Shown here in pieces: positions 1 through 5,350 of a stretch of 5,350 bases of DNA; position 1 is the first letter of the stretch; each line of letters opens with the position of its first letter. The translations under genes and the position numbers were made by a program. This stretch comes from Acetofilamentum sp. (GTDB lineage Bacteria; Bacteroidota; Bacteroidia; Bacteroidales; DTU049). The stretch is from positions 1-5,350 of the forward strand of contig DYON01000185.1 in the NCBI GenBank assembly GCA_020720525.1, given 5' to 3'. The notes under the pieces are model-generated. The model did no database searches, was not told where the DNA came from, and saw nothing but the letters and a program-made list of their open reading frames with translations.

Positions 1-226
1 ATTTTTTCACTCAGGGTGACTTTTGGGGTTTGTCATTTGTATTTAGGTTGCAAAACGCGTTTTTGTTGGTGGTCTCTGAATGACAGTTTTCAGGGATTTT
101 TAGACTGAACTAGTACATATAATGATTTGATTACTAATAATGTTAATTTATAGAACCCTCTTAAAATAATATGAGGCCAAAGCGCTTGATTGTGCTTATA
201 TGCCGTTAGTTGTAACAAATACTAAT
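1..226. other. Intergenic left edge, no gene seen
   Basis: No open frame with a plausible start and protein-like composition is visible on either strand. The stretch is AT-rich. It contains a perfect 12-base palindrome AAAACGCGTTTT at 52-63 and a weak inverted repeat CTGAA/TTCAG at 76-93. Read on the minus strand, the first 20 bases give a CACCCTGAGTGAA-like string. This resembles short dispersed intergenic strings I recall from Bacteroidetes genomes, but one copy proves nothing. The 3' end of a neighbouring gene could lie just left of the window. Confidence 0.4.
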
Positions 227-255
227 TTTGATAGTGAAATATATTTTTATCTTTG
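227..255 (+). promoter_or_regulatory. Bacteroidetes-type promoter of the T9SS cargo gene
   Basis: TTTG at 227-230 serves as the -33 element, and TATCTTTG at 248-255 is an exact match to the -7 consensus TAnnTTTG. The 17-base spacer is at the short end of the range for the Bacteroidetes primary sigma factor. Transcription would start near 261-263 and leave a leader of only about 10 bases before the ATG at 272. This placement rules out the longer frame starting at 200, because its first codons would lie upstream of and inside the promoter. The assignment is by consensus match only. Confidence 0.75.
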
Positions 256-271
256 CACAAATTATATTCTT

Positions 272-2974
272 ATGACCAAATCATTGATTCTTTTCGTTTT
301 GTTGCTTTCGAGCGTCATGCTTTTGAAAGCACAAATGCCATCAATTCCTTTTGTTGAAGGATTTGAACATGGCCTCAACAAGTGGGTAGATTTGTCCACT
401 GCTGGCACAGTTGAAGCAACAACTACCGAAAACGTTGTTGGAGCACAATCGCTACACATCACAGGAACAGGTGCTGGAGCAGGCATCCAAGTCGATTTCA
501 CTACTCTACAAGAAGTGAATGTGATAAGCTACTACGTTCGCGTAACTGGTGCCAATGGTGGATTATTTAAAGCCGGCAACGGTCATTCGGGCAACAATGC
601 GGTTTTTTCTGCCGAAATCTTGGGTGGAAATTTTGTAGTTACAACTGCTGCGGGTCCAATTACACTTTGTCCTGTTGCAAGCAACAAATGGATTCATGTT
701 GAAGTAAAAAACATCAATTACACAACTCATACCTACGATGTATTTGTTGATGGAGTACTTCTTGGTTCAAAAATCGGCTTTGCTGCTGCAGTTCCTGGTG
801 TTTCAACACTCGACATCTACAACCAATCTGGTGCCGACGAGGCTTGGTGGGATGCTATTTACCTCGGAACCGATGGGTTTGAACTTCCCGAAGTTGATGG
901 CTATAACAGTTGCGCCAACGACACTGCGCATCTTACTTTTTCACCGGCTATTGCCCTCGATTCTGCTGGAATTAATATTGCAGGAACCAATTTGAATATT
1001 GGACCTATTGCTAACGATTCGATGGTGGATACAAAATTTCCATATCTGGAAACTGCTTTCGATGCTGACAATGGCCTTGCAGGGGTATGGGATGGTAACA
1101 TGTTCAATCTAACAGCAAAAAAAGATATTGCCATTTACGGTTTTGATATCAATATGAATGTATCTGCTCCAGCAAGTGCCAAGGTGTATTATCGTAAAGG
1201 AACTTATGTTGGACACAATACATCAAACGCTGGCTGGCTGCTACTTGACTCAGTGGATGTGGTGCCAAATCCAACTGATGGACCCACTTGGCTTGAATTG
1301 ACAAAATCGCTTGTTATTCCTCAGGGAGAAACATACGGAATTTACATTTGTACAAGCAATGGAATTGACTATACCGATGGAAATGGCACAAATGAAACGA
1401 AATCAAATGATGATATTACCTTCAATGGAGGTGTTAGCGGCGGGTATTTCAGCCTTACAATTTTTCCTCGAATTTGGAACGGCCGCATTTATTACAAAAC
1501 AGCCGAAGCGCAAAAAGAAGAGCATGAAGTCACAACAACATTTATTACCAACAATTCATTTAGTGGTAATATGTTTGATGTCTCTGCCAAAAACGATATT
1601 GTGGTTGATAGTCTCAATGTGAATATTGGCGCTACAACTGGCTGGTTAAAAGTTTATTATCGTGAAGGAACCTGTGTTGGATTCAACACAGCCAATACTG
1701 GATGGGCTAAACTGGATAGCATTCAGGTTACTGGTGCTGGTAGTGGATTGCAAACAAAAGTTGTGTTAAACAACAAGTTGTACATTCCTGCAGGTCATAC
1801 CTATGGAATATATGTTTGTTCGCAAGTCATTATGTATTACACTAATATTATTGCTGGCACCAACGATATTTACATCGACAGTAATATGGTTCTTACAGGA
1901 AAATATGGAGGAGACAATGTCTTCAGTTGCCCAAATTCACGTGTTTGGAATGGCACATTGTATTATTCAGTGAGAAATGTGGATGCTTCAGAAATCGGCA
2001 CAGAAACATCTAATTACGGTGGAAATGTTAGGGGATATTGCTTTGTTGCTCCAAAAGACTTCCATATTACTGGTGTGATGGTTCCTGCAGATGTTGCTGG
2101 CGATCAAGCCATTGAAATTCTCAGATTTGCAGATGGTTTGCCTCCTGTCTTTTCTATTTTCACGAACAACTTTGTTTCACTTGGTTATTGGAAAGGAGTA
2201 CCTCAAGGAAATATTATTCCTTGTGATATTTTTGTAGCAGCTGGTGATGTTATTGGCGTTTATGGTTGTGGTGGAACTACTACATCATATTGCAATACAA
2301 CTACATCAATCAATATTCTTGGCGATACTGCTCATCTCACACGCTCTGGTATGCAGTATTACTTGACAACCCAACAAATGGCAGAAGTTTGGTCTGCACC
2401 ATCAAGTTTAAACCTTGGAAGAATTAATCTGTATGTCGAACCTGTTACACTTCATGGTGGAATTGATTCAGTTATGATTGATGTTCAAACACCAACTCCA
2501 GACCTCGGTCCCGATGGCGATTATTGTGTTCAAAATACAGTAGTTCTCGATCCAGGTGCATTCTCATACTACGATTGGTCAACCATGGCCTCATCGCCTA
2601 CTATTACAGTCGATTCAACAGGCACTGGTCTTGGAAATTCTGTTCAATACTCGGTAACTGTTACCGACATGTACGGATGTACCGCAAGCGATACCATCAC
2701 CATCACGTTTGTCGATTGCACCAGCATCGAAGAAAACGATATGAGTGTGAAAGTATATCCCAATCCTTCGGACGATATTTTCTACATCAGTACCGAAAAC
2801 GTGAACGAAGCCATGTTTGTTCAGGTATTTAGCCTCGATGGCCGCTTGGTGAAAGAACTCAACGTGAACAGTCCGCTCGAAATGATCGACATGAGCAGCG
2901 AACTACCAGGAGTTTATTCAATCCGAATGACTATTAAAGATCAGGTGAAAGAAATGCGCATCGTACTGCAATAA
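272..2974 (+). CDS. Secreted multidomain beta protein with type IX secretion C-terminal sorting domain
   Basis: A 900-residue protein predicted to be exported by Sec and then across the outer membrane by the type IX system. The start at 272 gives a clean signal peptide: Lys3, a hydrophobic core from about 5 to 18, and likely cleavage after Ala20 (KA|Q). Residues 26-199 resemble a laminin-G/concanavalin-like jelly roll (GFE near the start, WWDAIYLG at the end). Residues 277-409 and 434-566 are tandem copies of one beta module. Residues 571-724 form another beta domain (RGYCFVAP, AAGDVIGVYG) of a type I recall from other Bacteroidetes surface proteins. Residues 744-817 are PKD/Ig-like. Residues 825-900 are the sorting domain, with YPNP at 829-832, DGRLV at 856-860 and LPGVYSIRM from 878. 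No catalytic motif is visible. It is probably an adhesin or a glycan- or matrix-binding surface protein, but the ligand is unknown. Its own promoter and terminator make it look monocistronic. Confidence 0.9.
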   Translation: MTKSLILFVLLLSSVMLLKAQMPSIPFVEGFEHGLNKWVDLSTAGTVEATTTENVVGAQSLHITGTGAGAGIQVDFTTLQEVNVISYYVRVTGANGGLFKAGNGHSGNNAVFSAEILGGNFVVTTAAGPITLCPVASNKWIHVEVKNINYTTHTYDVFVDGVLLGSKIGFAAAVPGVSTLDIYNQSGADEAWWDAIYLGTDGFELPEVDGYNSCANDTAHLTFSPAIALDSAGINIAGTNLNIGPIANDSMVDTKFPYLETAFDADNGLAGVWDGNMFNLTAKKDIAIYGFDINMNVSAPASAKVYYRKGTYVGHNTSNAGWLLLDSVDVVPNPTDGPTWLELTKSLVIPQGETYGIYICTSNGIDYTDGNGTNETKSNDDITFNGGVSGGYFSLTIFPRIWNGRIYYKTAEAQKEEHEVTTTFITNNSFSGNMFDVSAKNDIVVDSLNVNIGATTGWLKVYYREGTCVGFNTANTGWAKLDSIQVTGAGSGLQTKVVLNNKLYIPAGHTYGIYVCSQVIMYYTNIIAGTNDIYIDSNMVLTGKYGGDNVFSCPNSRVWNGTLYYSVRNVDASEIGTETSNYGGNVRGYCFVAPKDFHITGVMVPADVAGDQAIEILRFADGLPPVFSIFTNNFVSLGYWKGVPQGNIIPCDIFVAAGDVIGVYGCGGTTTSYCNTTTSINILGDTAHLTRSGMQYYLTTQQMAEVWSAPSSLNLGRINLYVEPVTLHGGIDSVMIDVQTPTPDLGPDGDYCVQNTVVLDPGAFSYYDWSTMASSPTITVDSTGTGLGNSVQYSVTVTDMYGCTASDTITITFVDCTSIEENDMSVKVYPNPSDDIFYISTENVNEAMFVQVFSLDGRLVKELNVNSPLEMIDMSSELPGVYSIRMTIKDQVKEMRIVLQ
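1100..1498 (+). repeat. Tandem protein module, copy 1
   Basis: This encodes residues 277-409 of the secreted protein. Landmarks shared with copy 2, in the same order, are MF..(T/S)AK.DI at the start, KVYYR.GT.VG.NT at 304 onward, GW..LDS, IP.G.TYGIY.C at 349 onward, and R(I/V)WNG..YY at the end (400 onward). The alternating hydrophobic pattern suggests an all-beta sandwich. The similarity is clear in protein but not at DNA level, so the duplication is old. Confidence 0.8.
1571..1969 (+). repeat. Tandem protein module, copy 2
   Basis: This encodes residues 434-566, the same length (133 residues) as copy 1, with a 24-residue linker between them. KVYYR is at 460-464, IPAGHTYGIY starts at 505 and RVWNG is at 557-561. 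The region facing the variable stretch of copy 1 (about 367-395) differs strongly: copy 1 has DYTDGNGTNETKSNDD and copy 2 has MYYTNIIAGTNDIYID. The frame of the fold is therefore kept while one face diverged, as expected if the two copies bind different ligands. Confidence 0.8.
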
Positions 2975-2994
2975 GCAAACCGGTTGTTAATATT

Positions 2995-3031
2995 AAAAAA
3001 GCGAGCCGCATCGATTGTGGTTCGCTTTTTT
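2995..3031. terminator. Strong intrinsic terminator, probably bidirectional
   Basis: A hairpin pairs 3001-3010 with 3016-3025: ten base pairs including two G-U wobbles, around the loop TCGAT. Six T follow (3026-3031) and six A precede (2995-3000). The symmetric A and T tracts let it work for either strand. It lies 20 bases after the stop codon of the secreted-protein gene and separates that gene from the downstream unit. Confidence 0.85.
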
Positions 3032-3080
3032 GTTTTGGGAGTCTGCTTGAAAAGTTCAGATATGTCTCAATGGTCACATC

Positions 3081-3098
3081 GTGTTTTTCGAGAAACAC
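3081..3098. other. Isolated short hairpin in the spacer
   Basis: GTGTTT at 3081-3086 pairs with AAACAC at 3093-3098, with a possible extra T-G pair, around a short TTCGA-type loop. No T tract follows, so it is not an intrinsic terminator. It sits in the 205-base spacer between the terminator and the next promoter, where no gene is supported. It may be chance, or an RNA or operator structure. Confidence 0.25.
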
Positions 3099-3210
3099 AC
3101 AATCTAAGCGACTCAATATCTCGCCCTCCGACAACCAATCAATTCAACCATCTTTTTTCATCACCTCCAAAACAGGAAATTTCCCTTCAATAACATTTCG
3201 TGCAATTTGA

Positions 3211-3218
3211 TACCTTTG
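3211..3218 (+). promoter_or_regulatory. Bacteroidetes -7 element before the CNNM gene
   Basis: TACCTTTG matches TAnnTTTG exactly and ends 18 bases before the ATG at 3237. Transcription would start near 3225. No good TTTG lies at the expected -33 distance (about 3186-3194 reads TTCAATAAC), so the promoter may be weak or need an activator. It would drive both the CNNM gene and the overlapping downstream gene. Confidence 0.6.
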
Positions 3219-3236
3219 TAAGCAAATTCTACAAAT

Positions 3237-4316
3237 ATGGGATTGTTAATCCTCTTTTTAGTATTGACCATTGTGATTTCGTTTGTATGCAGTTTGATGG
3301 AAGCAACCTTGTTGAGTTCTTCGTTGCCATATTTGATGAAAGAGAAGGAGAATGGTAGTAAAACTGCATCGTTGATAATTGAGTATAAGGAAAGCATCAA
3401 CAAACCACTTTCGGCCATTTTAACCTTAAACACAGTTGCCAACACATTTGGTGCTGCAGGAGTTGGAGCGCAGGCAGTAGCCGTTTTTGGAGAGGTTTAT
3501 TTTGGTATCATTTCGGCAGTTCTTACATTGGCAGTGCTTATTATTTCAGAGATTATCCCAAAAACAATAGGCGCCAATTATTGGAAAGAGATTATCATGC
3601 CGGCAGGTAGAGTAATTCAGGTTATTGTGGTATTATCGTTTCCTTTGGTTATCTTGTCGAGAGTGGTTACACGTGTTTTTGAACGTGGCGACGAACACAA
3701 AACTGTTTCGCGCGACGAACTTTCGGCTATGGCTCGCTTAGGGGTTAGCGAGGGAGTTCTCGACGAACAAGAAAGTCGTACCATTCATAACATTGTTCAT
3801 TTATCGGGTAAAAAAATTGGCGAATTGATGACTCCACGAACTGTTGCATTCCGAATTTCCGAAAAAACAACCGTTGGAATGTTGTTTACAAACCCCGAAT
3901 GCAGTCGGTTTTCGCGTATTCCTATTTATGCCGAATCGCCCGATTTTATTACAGGTTATGTGTTGCGATTTGATGTGCTTGAGAAAATTGCGTCGGGGAA
4001 ATCAACAACTTTGCTTTCAGAAATAAAAAGAGATGTAATGGTTGTTTTCGAGAATTTTGGAGTACAAGACGTGTTTCTGAATTTGGTTCAAAAAAAAGAA
4101 CATATGGCTGTGGTGGTTGATGAGTATGGCGCTTTAGCTGGTGTTGTAACACTCGAAGACATCATGGAAGCCTTGCTGGGACTCGAAATAGTTGACGAAA
4201 AAGATAGTTTCACCGATTTGCAAATCGAGGCGCGCGACAAATGGGAAAAGAAAAGCTCTACAATCGATTATAGTGGAAATGTGTATGAAAAATCCGACGA
4301 AGAAGATCCTGAATAA
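3237..4316 (+). CDS. CNNM (DUF21) membrane protein with CBS-domain pair, CorC-type Mg2+/Co2+ efflux family
   Basis: A 359-residue inner-membrane protein. Residues 2-24, about 56-82, 86-108 and 124-146 are hydrophobic. They fit the CNNM transmembrane domain plus its juxtamembrane helices. Family landmarks are MEAT at 21-24, the Asn-containing stretch NTVANTFGAAG (65-75) and SEIIPKT (104-110). The first CBS domain starts near LMTPR (197-201). The second covers about 262-318 and contains VVVDEYGALAGVVTLEDI. Characterised relatives are linked to Na+-coupled Mg2+ export or resistance, with the CBS pair sensing ATP/Mg. Many bacterial members have a further CorC/HlyC C-terminal domain. Here the CBS pair is followed only by about 40 mostly charged residues ending in SDEEDPE. 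The older 'hemolysin' label for this family should not be read as toxin activity. Function is inferred from the family; the transported ion is not shown by the sequence. Confidence 0.9.
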   Translation: MGLLILFLVLTIVISFVCSLMEATLLSSSLPYLMKEKENGSKTASLIIEYKESINKPLSAILTLNTVANTFGAAGVGAQAVAVFGEVYFGIISAVLTLAVLIISEIIPKTIGANYWKEIIMPAGRVIQVIVVLSFPLVILSRVVTRVFERGDEHKTVSRDELSAMARLGVSEGVLDEQESRTIHNIVHLSGKKIGELMTPRTVAFRISEKTTVGMLFTNPECSRFSRIPIYAESPDFITGYVLRFDVLEKIASGKSTTLLSEIKRDVMVVFENFGVQDVFLNLVQKKEHMAVVVDEYGALAGVVTLEDIMEALLGLEIVDEKDSFTDLQIEARDKWEKKSSTIDYSGNVYEKSDEEDPE

Positions 4317-5157
4317 TTTTTATCCATCCAAAGTTTCGTTTTTTGAAGCAATTGGAAAAGAATTGCGCTACTTCAGCTCTATTTGGCGCTCATTTTTTCG
4401 TTACAAAGGCCACACAAAGCGCATTCTTACCTATCCCGAACTACCAGGCAGTAAAAGCATCATTTTCAAAGTTGCCAAATACAAGGGTTGGGCAATGACC
4501 AACAATCCACGCAAAAAAATTACTTTTGCAATTGCTTGGCAAGACAGCACCCTTCGCGACGATTTTCCAATACTTCGAACGCTAAGCGAAAGTAAAACCG
4601 TTCTCAATTTGCATTGCAACAATATTCTTAAAACCTATGTCGATGAATTTTTCTACGAAGTTTTCGGTTATCGAACCCGCATCGATCCACAACTCCATAG
4701 CGGGCCGGCGGTGTGCAAGAGCGAGTGGAATGCCACTCATAGCGGCAGCATCGTTATTTGTCCGTTGGCTCAAGCGCAAAAAGACTGCATCTACCAAATA
4801 GTAATTAACAATGCCGACGAGAACGGGTTTTTTGAAGACATTCGCGTTCCGGTGGTTGCAAACACATTTCCCTTTGTCTATATCAAGCTCAAAGATGCCG
4901 AAAACCAGTTCGAAACAAAAGCAAGCAAAGTGTTTCTGAAGCCTGCCAGCGAATGCCTTTCGGACGACGAACAAACCAAAATACTGCGATTTGCCGAAAT
5001 TATTGGACTCAACTTTGGCGAAGTGGATGTGCTGCGCAATCGCGACAATGGACAAATTTACATAGTGGATGTCAACAACACTCCATACGGGCCACCTGCG
5101 AATTTGGATGAAGAGGGAAGGCGAAAAGCAATTGAGTTGCTGGCTGCGAAGCTTTAG
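4285..5157 (+). CDS. ATP-grasp-like cytosolic protein of unknown substrate
   Basis: A 290-residue soluble protein without signal peptide or membrane segments. The C-terminal pattern GEVDVLR (245-251), acidic/Asn turn IVDVNNTP (260-267) and YGPP (268-271) resembles the end of an ATP-grasp domain, where Asp/Glu and Asn bind Mg-ATP. Other blocks are NLHCNN (108-113), DEFFYEVFGYR (120-130), KSEWNATHSGSIVICP (145-160) and RVPVV (187-191). I recall this order of blocks from uncharacterised proteins in Proteobacteria, but know no assigned reaction. ATP-grasp enzymes usually ligate a carboxylate to an amine or thiol; here that is inference. The ATG at 4285 was chosen because it gives a basic start and a short overlap. 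An ATG at 4279 and a TTG at 4192 are in frame. It overlaps the CNNM gene by 32 bases and probably shares its mRNA. Confidence 0.75.
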   Translation: MKNPTKKILNNFYPSKVSFFEAIGKELRYFSSIWRSFFRYKGHTKRILTYPELPGSKSIIFKVAKYKGWAMTNNPRKKITFAIAWQDSTLRDDFPILRTLSESKTVLNLHCNNILKTYVDEFFYEVFGYRTRIDPQLHSGPAVCKSEWNATHSGSIVICPLAQAQKDCIYQIVINNADENGFFEDIRVPVVANTFPFVYIKLKDAENQFETKASKVFLKPASECLSDDEQTKILRFAEIIGLNFGEVDVLRNRDNGQIYIVDVNNTPYGPPANLDEEGRRKAIELLAAKL

Positions 5158-5175
5158 GGGTAGCTCGATTTTTTT
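5134..5175 (+). terminator. Possible intrinsic terminator overlapping the stop of the ATP-grasp-like gene
   Basis: GAGTTGC at 5134-5140 can pair with GTAGCTC at 5160-5166: seven pairs, two of them G-U. A small inner hairpin GGCT/AGCT closes a GCGA tetraloop (5142-5153). Seven T follow at 5169-5175. The long loop and wobbles make it weaker than the terminator at 2995. It is placed where the two-gene transcript should end. Confidence 0.4.
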
Positions 5176-5189
5176 CTTTTTATACAAGC

Positions 5190-5285
5190 TGATTTGTTGA
5201 TGTGCTGATGTGATGATGTGCTGATGTGCTGATGTGGTGATGTGTTGATGTGGTGATGTGCTGATGCGATGATGCGATGATGAGA
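5190..5285. repeat. Octamer tandem array, consensus TGATGTGN
   Basis: Twelve consecutive 8-base units fill 96 bases without any indel. The first (TGATTTGT), ninth and tenth (TGATGCGA) and last (TGATGAGA) are degenerate. The eight central units are TGATGTG plus one variable base. The last base of each unit changes freely (T, C, A, G) while the first five are invariant. Period 8 is not a multiple of 3, and the antisense frame through it only gives a His/Thr/Ser/Gln-rich periodic string, so it is not a gene. The array begins 32 bases after the stop codon of the last gene. Confidence 0.9.
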
Positions 5286-5322
5286 GGGAACGATAAGGCG
5301 TGGATACGAGGGAGCGTGGAGT

Positions 5323-5350
5323 CCATAAAGTTCGAAAGTTTATCAAGTTC
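5323..5350. repeat. Start of a second short-period repeat, AAGTT core
   Basis: AAGTT occurs at 5328-5332, 5336-5340 and 5345-5349, that is, at steps of 8 and 9 bases, in the context CATAAAGTT, CGAAAGTT, ATCAAGTT. The window ends inside it, so the array length is unknown. It is separated from the octamer array by about 37 non-repetitive, purine-rich bases. Confidence 0.45.

Noticed and set aside
200..271. N-terminal extension of the first gene to a start at 200
   Set aside because: It would put a hydrophilic 24-residue leader before an evident signal peptide, and it overlaps the promoter elements at 227-255.
2701..2940. Different base composition of the sorting-domain end, as a sign of domain transfer
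   Set aside because: Hand counts gave about 43% GC here against about 40% for 1981-2220, too small a difference to support transfer.
2984..3193. 69-codon + strand frame in the spacer
   Set aside because: It runs through the terminator hairpin and has no protein-like pattern or domain; it is a chance frame in non-coding DNA.
4192..4284. Upstream TTG start for the ATP-grasp-like gene
   Set aside because: It would make a 125-base overlap with the CNNM gene and add a basic, non-conserved-looking leader. The ATG at 4285 is simpler.
5190..5285. CRISPR array or integron site reading of the octamer array
   Set aside because: Units are only 8 bases with no 25-40 base spacers, no palindromic repeat and no cas or integrase gene nearby.
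4582..5346. 254-codon minus-strand frame
   Set aside because: It is antisense to the well-supported ATP-grasp-like gene, and its N-terminal part is only the translated octamer array.

Overview
The window looks like chromosomal DNA of a Bacteroidetes (Bacteroidota) bacterium of moderate GC. A 900-residue protein begins with a signal peptide and ends in a type IX secretion sorting domain. Two genes have the phylum-specific promoter element TAnnTTTG just upstream, and no start codon has a convincing Shine-Dalgarno site. All three genes read on the + strand.

Positions 1-271 hold no gene I can support, only a promoter for the first one. Positions 272-2974 encode a modular secreted or surface-anchored protein: an N-terminal laminin-G/concanavalin-like region, two tandem copies of a 133-residue beta module, a third related-looking beta domain, a PKD/Ig-like domain and the C-terminal sorting domain. 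A strong, apparently bidirectional hairpin terminator closes this unit at 2995-3031. The spacer up to 3236 contains an isolated hairpin and the promoter of the next unit.

Positions 3237-5157 form a two-gene unit. The first gene encodes a CNNM/DUF21-type membrane protein with a CBS-domain pair, of the Mg2+/Co2+ efflux-associated CorC group, but without the usual extra C-terminal domain. The second overlaps it by 32 bases and encodes a 290-residue cytosolic protein whose C-terminus looks like the end of an ATP-grasp fold. The overlap suggests coupled translation, though no shared function is known to me.

The right end (5158-5350) is non-coding. It has a possible terminator, a clear array of about twelve 8-base units with consensus TGATGTGN, and the start of a second short-period repeat built on AAGTT that runs off the window. 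The octamer array and the overlapping membrane/ATP-grasp-like pair are the points most worth a second look. I see no CRISPR array, tRNA, rRNA, transposase or defence system.
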